From Burkholderia sp. D-99 (GTDB lineage: Bacteria > Pseudomonadota > Gammaproteobacteria > Burkholderiales > Burkholderiaceae), in contig NZ_JAAOXM010000002.1 of NCBI RefSeq assembly GCF_011605345.1, forward strand, positions 558,001 to 622,000: DNA of 64,000 nt, written 5' to 3'. The notes under the pieces were generated by a model that saw only the letters and a program-made list of their open reading frames with translations, was not told the DNA's origin and ran no database searches. The translations under genes and the position numbers were made by a program. This document shows, piece after piece, positions 25,575 to 34,291 of this stretch (position 1 is the first letter of the stretch; every line of letters starts with the position of its first letter).

Positions 25575-27107
25575 ATGGATGCAAAATTCCAGCCTGATTC
25601 AGGCACCGACAGTGACGTAAGCCTGCTGCACAAGATGGGCTATGCGCAGGAACTGTCGAGACGTATGAGCGGTTTCTCGAACTTCGCCGTGTCGTTTTCG
25701 GTGATCTGCATCCTGTCGGGCGGCATTACCGCGTTCCAGCTCGCGTTTTCCGCCACCGGCGGCGCGTCGGTCGGCCTCGGCTGGCCATTGGGCTCGCTGT
25801 TCGCGCTGATCGTCGCCGTGTCGATGTCGCAAATCGCGTCCGCGTTTCCGACGGCCGGCGGCCTCTATCACTGGGGCGCGATCCTCGGCGGCAAGAAGTG
25901 GGGGTGGATGACGGCGTGGCTCAACCTGATCGGGCTCATCTTCGTGATCGCCGCGATCAATTTCGGCACCTACGACCCGTTCTTCAAGACGCTGATCGCG
26001 CCGATGTTCGGTGTCAGTCCGGACAGCCTGACCTGGTGGCACCAGACAGGGTTCATCGCGTTCATCACGATCTCGCAGGCGATCCTGAATGCACGCGGCA
26101 TCAAGATCGCGAGCAAGATCACCGACCTGTCGGGCTACCTCATTTTCGTGGTGACGATCGCGCTGGTGGTGTCGCTGCTCTACTACTCGCCGGTCGCATT
26201 CGATGTGCATCGGCTGGTGACGTTCACCAACTTCACCGGCGTCGATGGCGGTGCATGGCCGAAGCAGGCCACGCCGCTCGCGTTCCTGTCCGGCCTGCTG
26301 CTCGTGACCTACACGATCACCGGCTTCGATGCTTCCGCCCACACGTCCGAAGAGACGCATGACGCGGCCAGGAACGTGCCGCGCGGCATCATCGGCTCGG
26401 TGTTCTGGTCCGCGGTGTTCGGCTACGTGATGGTGTGCGCGTTCGTGCTGGTGATGCCCGACCTGACCGCCAGCATGAAGCAGGGCACGGGCTTCTTCGA
26501 AGCGATCCTCGCGCCGATTCCGAAGACGCTGCGCGTCAGCCTGGAACTCGCGATGTTCTTCATCAACTACGTGTGCGGGCTCGCGGCGATCATGTCGACG
26601 TCGCGGATGGTGTATGCATTCGCGCGCGACGGCGGGCTGCCGGCATCGAAGCTGCTGCGCAGCGTAAGCCCGGCCCACCGGACGCCCGGGCCCGCGATCT
26701 GGACGTGTGCGGTGCTCGCGATCGTCGTCACGCTGTACGGCGACGCGTTCTCGGTGCTGAGCGCCGGCAGCGCGGTGTTCCTGTTCATCTCATATGCGAT
26801 GCCGATTGGCTCCGGGATGCTGGCCGAAGGCCGTACGTGGACCGACAAGGGCCCGTTTCAACTGGGGATCTGGTCGAAGCCGTGTGCGTTGCTCGCGCTG
26901 GTCGGCGCCTGTGTGCTCGCGTATGTCGGCATCCAGCCGCCGAACGAGAAGGTGCTGTACGTGCTGGTCGGTTTCGTCGCGGTGCTGATGGTGATCTGGT
27001 ACGGCTTCGGCGTGCGCAACTCGTTCGCGGGGCCGCCGGTGCTGAAGGACACGCGCAATCTCGATCGCATCCGCGAACTCGAGGCGAACGTCGATCCGTC
27101 TGTCTGA
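25575..27107 (+). CDS. APC-superfamily amino acid permease
   Basis: A 12-helix inner-membrane amino-acid/amine transporter of 510 residues. It opens with GYAQELSRRMSGFSNFAVSF, then ISGG-like LSGGITAFQLAFSATGG and the PTAGGLYHWGA helix. Helix 6/7 surroundings have LLVTYTITGFDASAHTSEET and ARNVPRGIIGSVFWSAVFGY. These pieces match the GABA/choline-type eukaryote-like ACT branch (BAT1/UGA4-like). The ATG at 25575 has GGAG 6 nt upstream. A strong terminator follows at 27130. The GlxA-type regulator upstream suggests an amino acid or betaine substrate. Confidence 0.9.
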   Translation: MDAKFQPDSGTDSDVSLLHKMGYAQELSRRMSGFSNFAVSFSVICILSGGITAFQLAFSATGGASVGLGWPLGSLFALIVAVSMSQIASAFPTAGGLYHWGAILGGKKWGWMTAWLNLIGLIFVIAAINFGTYDPFFKTLIAPMFGVSPDSLTWWHQTGFIAFITISQAILNARGIKIASKITDLSGYLIFVVTIALVVSLLYYSPVAFDVHRLVTFTNFTGVDGGAWPKQATPLAFLSGLLLVTYTITGFDASAHTSEETHDAARNVPRGIIGSVFWSAVFGYVMVCAFVLVMPDLTASMKQGTGFFEAILAPIPKTLRVSLELAMFFINYVCGLAAIMSTSRMVYAFARDGGLPASKLLRSVSPAHRTPGPAIWTCAVLAIVVTLYGDAFSVLSAGSAVFLFISYAMPIGSGMLAEGRTWTDKGPFQLGIWSKPCALLALVGACVLAYVGIQPPNEKVLYVLVGFVAVLMVIWYGFGVRNSFAGPPVLKDTRNLDRIRELEANVDPSV

Positions 27108-27129
27108 AGCATCATCAGGCACACTGAAA

Positions 27130-27167
27130 AACCGACTCGCTGGCTTGATGCCGCGAGTCGGTTTCTT
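27130..27167 (+). terminator. rho-independent terminator of the permease gene
   Basis: A perfect 11-bp stem AACCGACTCGC / GCGAGTCGGTT (27130-27140 and 27153-27163) with a 12-nt loop is followed by a TTTCTTTC tail. It lies 22 bp after the permease stop codon. The clearest intrinsic terminator in the window. Confidence 0.9.
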
Positions 27168-27357
27168 TCGACATCGATGCGGAACGACCTCGATCCGGCA
27201 ATCCAACGCTTCGGGCCGTCGATCACTCGCCTGACGGCCATGGCCGTGATCGTCGCGAGGGTCGCGTTGCCGCTCACAAAAGTCCTCGCATGCAACCCCG
27301 GCACCAACCACGCGGCCACCGATGGTCCGGGCGGCCGCGCCGGTTCGTCACACGCCC

Positions 27358-27627
27358 CTATTGCCCGCCGCCGTAGAACTGATTCATCCGCTCGAGCTCG
27401 CCCGACTTCCGCGCGCGCATCAGTTCCTCCTTCACCTGAGCGCGCGTGATCACTGCGGGGCCGCCCGCCTGCGACCCGGCACTGGGCATGGAGCCTACTG
27501 CGGTGGCGCTGATCGCGGCATCCGAGGGTGTGCCGGGGCTCTCGTCGGCTCCGCCGTCCGCACGGGCAAGCCCGGCCGCACCCAGCACGCACACGGCGGC
27601 CAGCGCCGCCTTATAAACCGTCTTCAT
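27358..27627 (-). CDS. DUF4148-like periplasmic protein
   Basis: 89 residues with a signal peptide (MKTVYKAALAAVCVLGAAGL, cleavage near ARA-DGG). A low-complexity Ser/Ala/Gly middle follows, then the DUF4148-type C-terminal helix ITRAQVKEELMRARKSGELE with a short GGGQ tail. The RBS GAGGTG precedes the ATG. Such small exported proteins are abundant in Burkholderia; their function is unknown. The 27168-27357 gap downstream holds nothing else I can support. Confidence 0.8.
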   Translation of the reverse strand: MKTVYKAALAAVCVLGAAGLARADGGADESPGTPSDAAISATAVGSMPSAGSQAGGPAVITRAQVKEELMRARKSGELERMNQFYGGGQ

Positions 27628-28196
27628 CGTGGCACCTCATATGAAAAGACATTGCGACTCGTGCGCGCGAACGGAGCCGGGATCCGGCCGTCCGCGCGAT
27701 TCGACACACCTCGCCGATGCGACAACGTCGGCCCTGCTGACGGCATGCGCCGCGCCTCGCGAATCGCGAGCATTCCACTGCGTCGCGCCAGCCATCGTCG
27801 GCTTCGCACGTTCGAGGTTCCATCGAGCGACCTTCGCGTCCTCCAGTGACTTCCCCCGGGCCAGCGCATTCGCATCCGAATGCGCGATATTGCCTCGCTG
27901 CGGCCTCGTGCATGCGTTTGCCTGCGCATCGTGCCGCAACGCGGATCGAACGTGCCTGCAGCGCTCCCGCGACCGGGCGGATCTCGCGCTTCGAGCCACT
28001 GCGCACCAGGCAGGGCAACCAGCAGGAATGGATTAATGATAGAAATCAGCCCGCCGGTTTAACGCCCCCTGACGAGGGGGCAATTGTGGAATTCGTCGAC
28101 TTGCCGACCTAGACTGGACACCGTAGGCGCAAGGCTCGGGCGGCCCGCGTTGCGCCGCCGTCGCATGCAAGCCCGTCGCAGGTCAAGGGATGCACC
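27628..28196. promoter_or_regulatory. 569-bp divergent gap with a hairpin upstream of the LuxR gene
   Basis: No gene is supported here; open frames on both strands lack RBS or family likeness. A perfect inverted repeat GCCCCCT-GACG-AGGGGGC (28064-28081) lies 115 bp before the LuxR-type start. LuxR/NarL-type regulators often bind such sites, so it may be an autoregulatory operator. This is inferred from position only. Confidence 0.4.
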
Positions 28197-29279
28197 ATGT
28201 CCGACAAATATGTCGCGCTAGCGGGCCACATCCGGCGACTGTGTTCGTTTGGCATCGAACCGCGCCTTGTCATTCCTCATGTGGTTGAAGCGACGCGGCG
28301 CATCGTGGGCGCCGATTGGGGCATGTTCTTCTATACCGACGAGCACTACGCCGTGTCGGACGTATACAGCGAAAACGACGCCGTCTATCAAGTCCTGCCC
28401 ACCTACTTTGCCGACGTCCACAACACCGAAAAACAGGAAGTGCTCGGGCTCACGTTCTCGGATGCGATGCGCCGCGGCCGCGGATTCGAAAACAGCGCCC
28501 GTTACGACGCAGCACTGCTGGAAAGTGCAATGTATGCGGAGCTGTGGCGGCCGGTCGGCATGCGACATTGTCTCGAGTTGACGGCGACCGATGGCACCCG
28601 TGGCTGGGGAAGCCTGAAATTGTGCCGCGCGCCCGGCAGTCGCCCGTTCTCGGAAAAAAATCATCGGGACATCGCGCCCTTCGCGCGACATATCGCGCAT
28701 GCGCTTTCGTGCCCGAACCATCAGCCACTGCGCGAAGCGGAAGGCAGCCAGTCGGCGATCATGGTCATCGACAACACCGGGAAGCTCCTGCTGCAGAGCG
28801 AGGACAGCACCAGAATGCTGGCGCTCGCATCCGGCGAACCGCTTGCGTTCTATCGTCGCGACTGCTTTCCGAACTGGCTTGCGCCGCTGCTGACGAATGT
28901 CAATCGCATCTGGTGCGGCCTCCCGGTGGCACCCGCCACAATGGAACGCCGCAATGCGGCCGGCCGCTTCCAGTTCAAGGCGTATCGCTTTGCGCACGCG
29001 AGCGCAATGCACTGCGAACAGGCGATCGTGATCTACATCGAGCATTTCCTCCCGCACGAACTGGAAATCGAACGTCTCGGTTTCGAGTTCGGTCTGACGG
29101 AACGGCAACGGCAGCTCTGCTCGCTACTCGTCCTCGGCCACTCGCAAACCGCAATAGCGCGCTGCCTCGCGCTGCGCGACAGCACCGTCGTCGATCACGT
29201 GCGAAAGATCTACCGCAAGCTCAACGTCCACAACCACGACGAATTGCGCAGCGTCTTTCGCCTTGGCCAGCACGATTAG
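28197..29279 (+). CDS. LuxR-family (GerE HTH) transcriptional regulator
   Basis: 360 residues. The C-terminal HTH is clear: LTERQRQLCSLLVLGHSQTA, then IARCLALRDSTVVDHVRKIY and RKLNVHNHDELRSVF (about 300-355). The N-terminal 160 residues (RIVGADWGMFFYTDEHYAVS) look GAF-like, and the middle (VIDNTGKLLLQSEDSTRML) looks PAS-like, a layout common among orphan Burkholderia LuxR proteins. No autoinducer-binding domain or phosphorylatable receiver is seen, and no luxI is nearby. RBS AAGGGA precedes the ATG. It is convergent with the SDR gene. Confidence 0.87.
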   Translation: MSDKYVALAGHIRRLCSFGIEPRLVIPHVVEATRRIVGADWGMFFYTDEHYAVSDVYSENDAVYQVLPTYFADVHNTEKQEVLGLTFSDAMRRGRGFENSARYDAALLESAMYAELWRPVGMRHCLELTATDGTRGWGSLKLCRAPGSRPFSEKNHRDIAPFARHIAHALSCPNHQPLREAEGSQSAIMVIDNTGKLLLQSEDSTRMLALASGEPLAFYRRDCFPNWLAPLLTNVNRIWCGLPVAPATMERRNAAGRFQFKAYRFAHASAMHCEQAIVIYIEHFLPHELEIERLGFEFGLTERQRQLCSLLVLGHSQTAIARCLALRDSTVVDHVRKIYRKLNVHNHDELRSVFRLGQHD

Positions 29280-29326
29280 CGTCGCATGTCGCGTAGCGTC
29301 GAAGCCGAACCCGCGAACCTCGCAGA

Positions 29327-30106
29327 TCAGACGGCCGAGAAACAGTTGTCGACGAACAGATGGGTGCCGTTGACGAAACTCGACTCGTCGGAAGCGAGGA
29401 ACAGCGCGGCCGCCGCGACTTCCGACGGCTCGCACAGCCGGCCTTGCTGAATCGCGATCGCCGCTTCGGTCGCATCGACACCCATCGCCTGCAGATCCTT
29501 GAGTTCGCGCATCCCGTGCGGCGTGCGGATGAACCCCGGCGCGAGCGCGTTGCAACGAATGCCGCGATCGCGATACTCGACCGCAATCGCCCGCGCGAAC
29601 ATGTGGCATGCGCCCTTGGTCGCGTCGTACAGCACCTCGCCCGGCGTCGCGCAGACCGCGGAAATCGACGACGTGCAGACGATGCTGCCGCGCCCCTTCT
29701 CCAGCATCTGCGGCAGCACCGCCTGCGTCATCAGGAACATGCTCTTCACGTTCACGCCCATCAGCCAGTCCCATTCCGACTCCTCGATGTCGAGGAACGG
29801 TTTGACGATCAGCGTGCCGGCATGATTGAACAGGATGTCCGCGTTGCCGTACTGCTGCCGCGCCGCGTCGACGGCCTGCCGCACCTCCGCCTGCTTCGAC
29901 ACGTCGGCGCCGAGGCCGATCGCCAGCAGCCCCGCATCGCGCAGCCGGGACGCGAGCGTTTCGGCTGCGTCGCCGTCGCGGTCGATGATCGCGACCTTCG
30001 CGCCCTGTGCGGCGAACAGTTCGGACGCCGCGCCGCCGCAGCCACCGGCGCCGCCGCTCACGATGGCGACCTTGCCGGCCAGGCGGCCGTCAATCTTGAC
30101 ATTCAT
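29327..30106 (-). CDS. short-chain dehydrogenase/reductase
   Basis: 259 residues of the classical SDR fold. The nucleotide-binding motif is VAIVSGGAGGCGGAASELFA (Gly-rich, about 14-33). Asp in IIDRDGD (NAD preference), ILFNHAG (the usual NNAG), catalytic Ser in CTSSISAV, and Tyr/Lys in YDATKGAC follow. The active-site Tyr-x3-Lys is intact. The RBS GGAG precedes the ATG. It follows the FAD oxidase by 33 nt on the same strand, so they probably oxidise the same sugar-like or alcohol substrate in turn. The substrate is not predictable. Confidence 0.9.
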   Translation of the reverse strand: MNVKIDGRLAGKVAIVSGGAGGCGGAASELFAAQGAKVAIIDRDGDAAETLASRLRDAGLLAIGLGADVSKQAEVRQAVDAARQQYGNADILFNHAGTLIVKPFLDIEESEWDWLMGVNVKSMFLMTQAVLPQMLEKGRGSIVCTSSISAVCATPGEVLYDATKGACHMFARAIAVEYRDRGIRCNALAPGFIRTPHGMRELKDLQAMGVDATEAAIAIQQGRLCEPSEVAAAALFLASDESSFVNGTHLFVDNCFSAV

Positions 30107-30139
30107 GTGTCGTTCTCCAGTCTGGTTCGTTCGGTCTGC

Positions 30140-31387
30140 TTAACTGAACAGCGTCCGCAGGTGATCGTTGAGGAAATAGCCTTCGGGGTCCACACTGCGG
30201 CGCAATGCGCGGAACGCTTCGGCCTTGGGGAACCAGCGGTCCACGTCGTCGCGGTTCGTGAAATGCAGCTTGCCCCAGTGCGGACGCGAGCCGTAGTCGC
30301 GCAGGATCGTGTCGACGTCCTTCAGGAACGGCCAGTAGTCGACGCCGTTCGGGCCGCCCGAGCATGAAATGGTGACGCTGTCCTGGTGGTTGAACGGGCT
30401 GATCCACGCCGGATCGCCCTTCGTGAAGCGGTACTCGACCGGGAAAATGCAGTCGCGGTGTTTCGTGAGGATGAGGTCGCGCACCCGGCGCAGCGCTTCC
30501 TTGCCGTGTTGCGCGGGCACCGCGTACTCGAGTTCGTGGAAGTTCGGCACGTAGTGGATCGCGTACACCTCGGAGCTGTACGCGATCTTCTCGTGCTCGC
30601 CTTCGTAGAAGGTGCGTTCGTCGGTGACATCCATCACCTTGATCTCGCACACGTCGTAGTCCTTCTTCGAGTTCGACACCTTGCCGGTGTCGGGCAGGCA
30701 GTAGAGATCGCGGCTGGCGGACGTCGGGCACCAGAAGAAGCCGAAATGCCGATGCTTCGCGGCCAGCTCGTCGTACTGCTCCATCAACGCTTCGAAGTCC
30801 TCGCGCCACACGCGGTCGTGCAGCCAGAACGCATCGGTCACCTGCAGCGTCAGCTCCGACACCACGCCGAACATCCCGATGTTCACCTGGGTCGCGTGCA
30901 GCAGGTCGAGGTCCTGCCGGTCGCTCACTGTCATGATCGAGCCGTCGGGCCGCACGATGCGCATCCCGACGACCTGCGACGACAGGTTGGCGAGCGTCGT
31001 CCCGGTGCCGTGCGTGCCGGTGGCGAGCGCGCCGGCGATCGCCTGCGAATCGATGTCGCCCTGGTTGACGAGCGACAGGCCGACCTCCTTCAGGTGGCGC
31101 GTCACCGCATTCAGTTTGGTACCGGCCTTCACCGTCACGCGCTTGCGGCCCTGATCGACATCCACGATGCCCTGGTAATCCTGCAGCGACAGCAGCAGGC
31201 CGCTCGTCGCGACGACGGGCGTAAACGAGTGCCCCGACCCCGAGCACCGGACATGCTTGCCTTGCCGCGTCGCGGTGTGCACCAGCTCCGCGATCTCGGC
31301 CTCGCTGGCCGGCGACGCCAGGTGCGCGGCCACGCACGACTGATTGCCGACCCAGTTTCTCCAGAATCCGCCACGGGGAAGTTCCAT
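30140..31387 (-). CDS. FAD-linked oxidase, D-arabinono-1,4-lactone/L-gulonolactone oxidase type
   Basis: 415 residues from the ATG at 31387 (GGAGAG upstream). The PP-loop FAD domain contains VRCSGSGHSFTPVVATSG; the His of GSGHS is the covalent flavin attachment site in ALO/GULO enzymes. LATGTHGTGTTLANLSSQVV follows. The C-terminal ALO domain ends with the catalytic H-W-x-K in SRPHWGKLHFTNRDD. These enzymes oxidise aldonolactones or alditols with O2 or cytochrome c as acceptor. It is paired with the SDR downstream and divergent from an AraC regulator, so a small inducible sugar-derivative pathway is likely. Confidence 0.88.
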   Translation of the reverse strand: MELPRGGFWRNWVGNQSCVAAHLASPASEAEIAELVHTATRQGKHVRCSGSGHSFTPVVATSGLLLSLQDYQGIVDVDQGRKRVTVKAGTKLNAVTRHLKEVGLSLVNQGDIDSQAIAGALATGTHGTGTTLANLSSQVVGMRIVRPDGSIMTVSDRQDLDLLHATQVNIGMFGVVSELTLQVTDAFWLHDRVWREDFEALMEQYDELAAKHRHFGFFWCPTSASRDLYCLPDTGKVSNSKKDYDVCEIKVMDVTDERTFYEGEHEKIAYSSEVYAIHYVPNFHELEYAVPAQHGKEALRRVRDLILTKHRDCIFPVEYRFTKGDPAWISPFNHQDSVTISCSGGPNGVDYWPFLKDVDTILRDYGSRPHWGKLHFTNRDDVDRWFPKAEAFRALRRSVDPEGYFLNDHLRTLFS

Positions 31388-31777
31388 CAACGTCTCTCCA
31401 GATAGGCACCACGGTGCGTTGTCGGCATGGCTCGGCGGGTTGGCGGATGGCGGATGGCGGATGGCCGCCCCACCGCCCCCCCGCCCCACCGCCCTGCCGA
31501 GCCGCTCGGTAAAACACGACGCGCGCGGGTACGCCTCTTTCAGGTCCGCTCAGGCGCCCGGCAGCGCGCGCATGCCGGCGGGCGGCTGGTCCTCGTTCGC
31601 GTGCCGGGGGACGTCCCCGGGCGCCCGGCCGTTGCATCGTATTCATGCCAAAGGTAGGGTGCCGAAACGCTTTCCACTATCGGATTTCGGCAAGCGAGGG
31701 TTTCCACGAGGCGGCGCTTTTTGACCGGCCCGCCGTGCGGCTACAATGATTCGACCCGGCCCACTCCTCCCGCCCCG
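31388..31777. promoter_or_regulatory. 390-bp divergent gap (oxidase/SDR versus AraC)
   Basis: Includes three tandem GGCGGAT copies (about 31440-31462) followed by a C-rich run. Nearer the AraC start is a lower-GC stretch (GAAACGCTTTCC and GGATTTCGG, about 31670-31690) that may hold promoter elements. No gene is seen. Confidence 0.4.
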
Positions 31778-32782
31778 ATGACGCCGTCTGCCCACCCGAG
31801 CGATTTCTCTGGCGCCCCGCTGTTCGCGCGAACGGTGGCGTTCTGCGCGTTCACCGACGTGGAGGAACAGGCGCGCTCGTTCGAAGGCTGGGACCTGAAT
31901 TACACGCAGATCTCGGGCGGCCTGTTTCACGGCTCGTCATCGATCGTGTCGCTGGGCGGCATCAAGCTGCTGGTCGAGGATCTCGACAAGGTCATCCTGC
32001 AGCGCGGCGCGGTGCCGTCGGACCGGATCGCCGTGGCCGTGCCGCTGGAGCTGGAAGGCCATGCGCGCATGTGCGGCGAGAAGAGCGGGCGCGACAGCCT
32101 GCACGTGTTCTCGAGCCTGCCGGAATTCGAGTTCTACTCGCCCGACCGGCACCTGCTCGTGAACGTCGAAATCGAACCCGGCAAGCTGTCGACCGAGGCG
32201 ATGCGCACGGTTGCCGCGTCGCTGCGCGCACGCCCCCTCGCGCCGCTGATTCCGATGGCCACCTATGTCGCGGACAACCTGCGCGACCTGCTGCGCCGGA
32301 CACTGGCCGCCGCGGCGAAAAGTACCGCCATCGCAGACGTGACGACGCAGGACCGGATCGAACTGCTGGAGCGCACCGTGCTGTACGCGATCTCCGAGGT
32401 GCTGACGGCCACCGCGCCCGAGGCCGGCGCGCAAGCCGCGCGCCCGACGAAGCACTGGTCGCTCGTCAACGCCGTGCAGGAGCGGCTGCAGGATGCGTCG
32501 ACCTGCCCGCTGTCGATCGCCGAACTGTGCGTGCAGCTCGGCATCAGCCGGCGTACCGCGCAGTACGCGTTCCACGAAGCGCTCAACCTGAATCCCATCG
32601 CGTACCTGCGAGCCGTCCGCCTGAATCACGCACGCCGCGAGCTGCGGCTCGGCGAATCCGTGACGTCCGCCGCCACCAAATGGGGCTTCTGGCACCTGAG
32701 CAGCTTCGCGCAGGACTATCGCGCGATGTTCGGCGAATTGCCGTCGGCCACGGCTCGACGCTACGCGCGCCACGCCATCTGA
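31778..32782 (+). CDS. AraC-family transcriptional regulator
   Basis: 334 residues from the ATG at 31778; an in-frame ATG 19 codons earlier is less likely. The C-terminal AraC HTH is LSIAELCVQLGISRRTAQYA with FHEALNLNPIAYLRAVRL, and TSAATKWGFWHLSSFAQDYR with the usual FGELPSAT ending. The N-terminal region (FEGWDLNYTQISGGLFHGSS) is the EutR/FeaR-like sensor type seen in regulators of alcohol or ethanolamine metabolism. It is divergent from the FAD oxidase/SDR pair, its likely target. It is convergent with a TetR gene. Confidence 0.88.
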   Translation: MTPSAHPSDFSGAPLFARTVAFCAFTDVEEQARSFEGWDLNYTQISGGLFHGSSSIVSLGGIKLLVEDLDKVILQRGAVPSDRIAVAVPLELEGHARMCGEKSGRDSLHVFSSLPEFEFYSPDRHLLVNVEIEPGKLSTEAMRTVAASLRARPLAPLIPMATYVADNLRDLLRRTLAAAAKSTAIADVTTQDRIELLERTVLYAISEVLTATAPEAGAQAARPTKHWSLVNAVQERLQDASTCPLSIAELCVQLGISRRTAQYAFHEALNLNPIAYLRAVRLNHARRELRLGESVTSAATKWGFWHLSSFAQDYRAMFGELPSATARRYARHAI

Positions 32783-32872
32783 ACGCCGGGTTGCGGTCCG
32801 GCGGCCGGCGCGCGGCCCGTTACGCCGCGTCCTGCTGTTCCTGCCGCGCCCGCCCGATCCACCCGATCCGCT

Positions 32873-33511
32873 CTACCCGCGACGCTCGACGGCCGGCAGC
32901 GCGTCCATCGAGAATGCGAGTGCGGATTCCGCCAGTGCCTCGATATCGGTTTCGTCGCCGTCCAGGTGACCGTCGATCCACAGCATCGCGAAACCGTGCA
33001 CGAAGCTGCGCACCCCGACGCTGTACGTCCGTAGCTGTGCGTCATCGGCGAGCGGCCCGATCATTCGCCGGATCGCTTCCGCCGTCACGTCGCTGTTTTC
33101 GCGGCGGGCGCGCGCGAGTTCGCCGTTGTCCTGCTGCGGATCCGTGAAGCCGCCGAACATGAGCCGGAACAGTTCGGCGTGGGCGCGGGCGAACTTCACG
33201 TAGGCCAGGCCGCCGGCGCGAAACGCGTCGCGTGCCGACGCGCCGCGCGCGATCCCGGCGGCGAACGCGTCGACCTGCGCCTCGGTCAGGCGCCGGAACC
33301 CCTCGACCACCAGCGCCAGCAGCAGCGCATCCTTGTTGACGAAGTGGCGATAGACGGCGGAGTCCGACACGCCGAGTTGCGTCGCCAGATTCCGCACGCT
33401 CAATTCATGTGCGCTGGACTGCGCCAGCGTTGTCAGGGCCAGATCCAGCACGGCCTGCCGCAGATTGCCGTGGTGGTAGCTCGCCTTGCGATTCCGGGGG
33501 TTTTCACTCAT
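32873..33511 (-). CDS. TetR-family repressor
   Basis: 212 residues from the ATG at 33511. The N-terminal HTH is typical: KASYHHGNLRQAVLDLALTT, then LSVRNLATQLGVSDSAVYRH and FVNKDALLLAL. The C-terminal ligand domain (FARAHAELFRLMFGGFTDPQ, YSVGVRSFVHGFAMLWIDGH) belongs to the WHG group. The gap to the divergent DUF4336 gene is only 61 bp and contains a perfect 10-bp-arm palindrome, the probable operator for both directions. The ligand is unknown. Confidence 0.9.
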   Translation of the reverse strand: MSENPRNRKASYHHGNLRQAVLDLALTTLAQSSAHELSVRNLATQLGVSDSAVYRHFVNKDALLLALVVEGFRRLTEAQVDAFAAGIARGASARDAFRAGGLAYVKFARAHAELFRLMFGGFTDPQQDNGELARARRENSDVTAEAIRRMIGPLADDAQLRTYSVGVRSFVHGFAMLWIDGHLDGDETDIEALAESALAFSMDALPAVERRG

Positions 33512-33536
33512 TTGACAGTGTTCAATGTAACGGTCA

Positions 33537-33561
33537 ACAATGTTTGCAACCCAAACATTGT
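33537..33561. promoter_or_regulatory. TetR operator (perfect palindrome)
   Basis: Arms ACAATGTTTG (33537-33546) and CAAACATTGT (33552-33561) are exact inverse complements around a 5-nt centre. It lies midway between the divergent TetR (start 33511) and DUF4336 (start 33573) genes, so binding would block both. Confidence 0.8.
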
Positions 33562-33572
33562 CGGATCTGGCG

Positions 33573-34250
33573 ATGTCTGCACTCGAATCCCTGGCGAAGG
33601 ATATCTGGACGGTGTCGGCCGCCCATTCTTTCATAGGCCTGCACGTCGGCACGCGCATGACCGTCATCCGGCTGTCGTCGGGCCGGCTGTTGCTGCATTC
33701 GCCGGTGCCGCTGGACAGCCGGCTGCGCGCCGACCTCGACGCGCTCGGGGAAGTCGCGCATCTCGTCTGCCCGAACCTGTTTCACCACACCTATGCCGGC
33801 GAGGCCGCGGCTGCGTATCCGCATGCGGTGCTGCATGGCCCGGCCGCGCTGCACCGCAAACGCCGGGACCTGCACTTCGGCGCAGTGCTGACCGATACGC
33901 CGCATCCGGAGTGGCGAGGCGATCTGGAACTGCTGACGATCGAAGGCTGCCTGCTGGGCGAAACGGTGTTCTACCACCCGGCCACGCGCACGCTGATTGC
34001 CTGCGACCTGGTCGAGAACTTCCACCAGTCGCCGCACTGGCTGACCCGCCATTACCTGCGCATGGGCGGCCTCCTGGGCCACGTCGGCTGGCATCCGCTG
34101 CTGCGCGTGGTGTACCGGGATCGACGCGTGGCCCGCGCCTGCGTCGACAGGCTGCTGGAATGGCCGTTCGAGCGCGTCGCGCTGGCGCACGGCGATCCGC
34201 TGACCGAGCACGCGCACGACTCGGTCCGGCAAGGCATGGCATGGCTTTGA
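33573..34250 (+). CDS. DUF4336 domain protein
   Basis: 225 residues from the ATG at 33573. Pieces such as MTVIRLSSGRLLLHSPVPLD, LVCPNLFHHTYAGEAAAAYP and the LIACDLVENFHQSP segment match DUF4336. That family has a metallo-beta-lactamase-like outline but lacks the HxHxDH motif, which is also absent here. I infer a hydrolase-derived fold without known activity. It is the first gene to the right of the TetR operator; the membrane protein gene follows by 41 nt, so both are probably TetR-controlled. Confidence 0.78.
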   Translation: MSALESLAKDIWTVSAAHSFIGLHVGTRMTVIRLSSGRLLLHSPVPLDSRLRADLDALGEVAHLVCPNLFHHTYAGEAAAAYPHAVLHGPAALHRKRRDLHFGAVLTDTPHPEWRGDLELLTIEGCLLGETVFYHPATRTLIACDLVENFHQSPHWLTRHYLRMGGLLGHVGWHPLLRVVYRDRRVARACVDRLLEWPFERVALAHGDPLTEHAHDSVRQGMAWL

Positions 34251-34291
34251 GTGCGTCGTCCACGACACGAACGAGACAGGGAGAAACAACA

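Noticed and set aside
27629..28036. Overlapping open frames on both strands in the 569-bp gap before the LuxR gene
   Set aside because: None has a usable RBS or family resemblance, and they mutually overlap.
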